Assembly: GCA_910578325.1 (NCBI GenBank)
Contig: CAJTQT010000002.1
Coordinates: 248,001 to 312,000, forward strand
Length of the DNA: 64,000 nt
Direction: 5' to 3'
Source: an uncultured Christensenella sp.
GTDB taxonomy: Bacteria; Bacillota; Clostridia; Christensenellales; CAG-917
In this document: in pieces, positions 62,790-64,000 of the stretch
How positions within the stretch are numbered: position 1 is the stretch's first letter
Layout of the letters: each line of letters begins with the position of its first letter
Made by a program: the position numbers and the translations under genes
The notes under the pieces: generated by a model
What the model was told of the DNA's origin: nothing
What the model saw: the letters and a program-made list of their open reading frames with translations, nothing else
Databases searched by the model: none

Positions 62790-64000
62790 TTATTCTACCG
62801 TACCGTCCATTCCGTCGCCGTTCGCGCCGTTGGGATCTATCCCCGCTTCTTTCATAGCGTCAGCCATAGCCTCGGGATTCTGCTGATAGAACTTCGTAAA
62901 GATAGGATCGCTCACTTTCGTAAGATTTTCAACAAGTGCTTTAACCTGTTCTTCGGTTTCGGCTTTTTCAAGTTCTTCGCGCGCGGTCTTCGTCGCTTCA
63001 GCGACCGCGTTTTTATCTTCTTCTTCAAGTTTATCTCCGTTTTCGGAAATGAACTTATCCATTGCAAGAATCAACTGTTCCGCGCCGTTCTTTGCGTCGA
63101 TAATGGCTTTACGCTTCTTATCCTCTTCCGCATATTTTTCCGCGTCTTTAACAGCCGCGTCGATGTCCGCTTCGGACAGATTCGACGACGCCGTAATCGT
63201 GATGGACTGCGACTTGTTCGTAGCCTTATCCATCGCTTTGACGGATACTATACCGTTTGCGTCGATATCGAATGTGACTTCGATTTGCGGTATTCCGCGA
63301 GGAGCGGGAGCAATACCCACCAACTCGAATCTTCCGAGCGTCTTGTTGTCGCGCGCAAACTGTCTCTCACCCTGCAAAACGTGAATATCGACTGCGGTCT
63401 GATTGTCCGCCGCGGTGCTGAATATCTGCGATTTGCTTGTGGGAATCGTCGTGTTTCTGTCGATAAGTTTTGTGCATACGCCTCCGAGCGTTTCGATACC
63501 CAACGACAGCGGAGTGACGTCGAGAAGGAGCATATCCTTTACTTCGCCGGCAAGAACGCCGCCTTGAATAGCCGCGCCGAGCGCGACGCATTCGTCGGGA
63601 TTGATTCCCTTGTAAGGCTCTTTGCCCGTAACCTTTTTAACCGTGTCGTAAACGGCGGGAATACGCGTAGAACCGCCCACGAGTATAACCTTTGAAACAT
63701 CGCCGTAATCAAGTCCCGCATCCTTTAACGCCTGCTTCATAGGAGTTACTGTCGCATTTACTAGGTCTTGCGTAAGCGCGTCGAATTTAGCGCGCGTCAA
63801 ATCCATATCCAGATGCATAGGAACGCCGTTGTTCATCGCGATGAAAGGCAACGAAATCTTAGCCTTCGTCACACCGGAAAGGTCGATTTTGGCTTTTTCG
63901 GACGCCTCTTTAATACGCTGCATAGCCATTTTATCAGAGGACAAATCCACACCGTTTGTAGCCTTGAACTCGCTTACTACCCAATCCATTATACGTTTGT
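62790..64000 (-). CDS. dnaK: Chaperone DnaK, 5' end beyond window edge
   Basis: About 403 C-terminal residues are present; the frame continues past base 64000, so the ATG at 63989 is internal (IMDWVVSEF is mid-protein in DnaK). Seen: [52 protein letters not shown], and the substrate-binding domain [19 protein letters not shown]. The C-terminus ends in an acidic GMDGTVE-type tail. First gene visible of the dnaK-dnaJ-prmA-rsmE-mtaB operon. Confidence 0.98.
   Translation of the reverse strand, partial: KRIMDWVVSEFKATNGVDLSSDKMAMQRIKEASEKAKIDLSGVTKAKISLPFIAMNNGVPMHLDMDLTRAKFDALTQDLVNATVTPMKQALKDAGLDYGDVSKVILVGGSTRIPAVYDTVKKVTGKEPYKGINPDECVALGAAIQGGVLAGEVKDMLLLDVTPLSLGIETLGGVCTKLIDRNTTIPTSKSQIFSTAADNQTAVDIHVLQGERQFARDNKTLGRFELVGIAPAPRGIPQIEVTFDIDANGIVSVKAMDKATNKSQSITITASSNLSEADIDAAVKDAEKYAEEDKKRKAIIDAKNGAEQLILAMDKFISENGDKLEEEDKNAVAEATKTAREELEKAETEEQVKALVENLTKVSDPIFTKFYQQNPEAMADAMKEAGIDPNGANGDGMDGTVE

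Noticed and set aside
63540..63989. ATG at 63989 as a true gene start
   Set aside because: The residues before and after it are contiguous DnaK sequence; the gene runs off the window.

Overview
The window looks like a chromosome segment of a Gram-positive Clostridia-type bacterium (Bacillota) of moderate GC. The gene orders dnaK-dnaJ-prmA-rsmE-mtaB and yifB-dprA-topA-trmFO-hslV-hslU, the FMN and lysine riboswitches, the spore protease gpr, EF-G2, lipoproteins and C-terminally membrane-anchored surface proteins all fit that group. An uncultured gut lineage near Christensenellales is my guess; no rRNA is present to test it. Most genes lie on the minus strand.

Left part (1-27 kb) is mostly housekeeping. 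A minus-strand operon starts with an FMN riboswitch and a RibU-TsaE fusion, then tsaB, rimI, an alpha/beta hydrolase that seems to start at AUA, and a membrane protein cut by the window edge. Next come rsfS, a NadD-YqeK fusion, obgE, the electron-bifurcating pair nfnAB, nth, a DUF3343 protein facing a cysteine desulfurase-like enzyme, a cytosolic subtilase with two small unknown genes, glyA and trxA. A long operon from yifB through dprA, topA, trmFO, hslV, hslU and hisS to an RseC-like gene follows.

Middle part (27-51 kb). Between a clear promoter (33.3 kb) and terminator (27.1 kb) lies a four-gene unit: an ER-type signal peptidase, a membrane-anchored McrB-like AAA+ ATPase, a DUF2357 (McrC-like) protein with acidic and coiled-coil tails but no visible nuclease, and a second ER-type signal peptidase. 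I regard this as the best candidate for an undescribed system. Then come EF-G2, a MurI-like racemase, gpr, rpsT and a run of envelope genes: an anchored subtilase, an alpha-CTD/WG-repeat protein, an anchored beta-propeller/SH3 protein, an anchored transglutaminase and a lipoprotein with InlB repeats and a ComEC-type metallo-beta-lactamase domain.

Right part (51-64 kb). From about 51.4 to 54.6 kb, single genes (unknown, GNAT, HTH-membrane) alternate with two families of repeats that contain copies of the 3' end and terminator of the neighbouring tRNA-Val; it reads as a cassette-like island at a tRNA. rpsU follows, then an amino-acid ABC importer under a lysine riboswitch, then HIT, mtaB, rsmE, prmA, dnaJ and the 3' part of dnaK.

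A recurrent theme is promoters whose -10 box sits six bases before a start codon with no Shine-Dalgarno, predicting leaderless mRNAs: nadD-yqeK, nth, the propeller protein, the first island gene, and weaker cases. All functional statements rest on reading motifs and family knowledge; no database search was run.
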